Assembly: GCA_004134985.1 (NCBI GenBank)
Contig: REGQ01000015.1
Span: forward strand, 90,948 to 154,947
Length of the DNA: 64,000 nt
Direction: 5' to 3'
Origin: Paenibacillaceae bacterium
GTDB lineage: Bacteria > Bacillota > Bacilli > Paenibacillales > Paenibacillaceae
This document shows positions 63,925-64,000 of this stretch, in pieces. Within the stretch, counting starts at the first letter, position 1. Each line of letters begins with the position of its first letter. The translations under genes were made by a program, and so were the position numbers. Below the pieces are notes generated by a model, which saw nothing but the letters and a program-made list of their open reading frames with translations, made no database searches and was not told where the DNA came from.

Positions 63925-64000
63925 GGTAGCGTCAAGAAGTTTGTGTAAGTAAGATTTTCCATCGGGACAAAGAAAATAAGATGTTATAGGTGCTACGTTG
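63925..64000. mobile_element. Possible end of an IS256-family insertion sequence
   Basis: GGTAGCGTCAAGAAGTTTGT followed by GTAAGTAAGATTTT resembles the terminal inverted repeat of IS256-type elements (GACACTACC- and TACACAAA-type ends, read from the other strand). No transposase codons are visible in the 75 bases left. The window ends inside. The stretch 63786-63924 has no gene. Confidence 0.4.

Overview
The window looks like chromosome from a spore-forming member of the Paenibacillaceae (Paenibacillus or a close relative). The evidence is the polA-mutM-ytaF cluster, a clear GerE, a FapR-type operator before fabH, a YhcN-type sporulation lipoprotein, CgeB-type spore glycosyltransferases, an ABC transporter/M20/S9 peptide-use operon, several AraC regulators of Paenibacillus type, and frequent TTG/GTG starts behind strong Shine-Dalgarno (SD) sites. 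I saw no rRNA, tRNA, prophage or CRISPR array.

Layout. 1-3780: ytaF (partial), mutM and polA on the minus strand. 3948-8321: a soluble CBS/chemoreceptor-like protein, a secreted beta-lactamase-fold serine hydrolase, an FMN reductase and cysK. 8583-18075: one long minus-strand operon (GntR regulator, M20 amidohydrolase, five-gene peptide ABC transporter, S9 peptidase), apparently driven by a near-consensus promoter at 18166-18194. 18297-20411: Gfo/Idh/MocA oxidoreductase and a divergent AraC regulator. 20493-24096: BASS transporter, PhoR-like kinase and PhoP-like regulator, in an order unlike the usual phoPR. 24249-34227: YfbR-like nucleotidase, a YwqA/YwqB-like SNF2 pair, an orphan Spo0B-type kinase, a TPR protein, glutaminase and a ROK regulator. 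34254-45000: GH78 glycosidase with a divergent AraC, a YhcN-like lipoprotein, a PAS/HD-GYP protein, a Rieske flavoprotein, gerE, a repeat cluster, a phosphoesterase and fabH with FapR boxes. 60352-64000: psd, a candidate structured RNA, an AraC regulator, an aminotransferase and what looks like the end of an IS256-type element.

The most interesting part is 44996-60037, about 15 kb of minus-strand genes that look like a spore-surface glycan and fibre locus. It encodes an 885-residue protein built from 63 consecutive decapeptide repeats with no insertion or deletion, followed by a very acidic tail. Around it are two CgeB-type, four GT2-type, one GT4-type and one GT-D-type glycosyltransferase, RmlA and RmlB, and four small proteins. 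Several of these enzymes carry very basic N-terminal tails, and four proteins share a short G-x-x-x glycine repeat. The repeat gene has a sigma-K-like promoter of the same form as the one before gerE (AC, 17 bp, CATAnnnTA). I infer late mother-cell expression and assembly of a glycosylated fibre on the spore surface.

A second candidate novelty is the 240-bp stretch after psd. It folds on paper into a closed multi-branch structure followed by a strong terminator, and I do not recognise it as a known RNA class.
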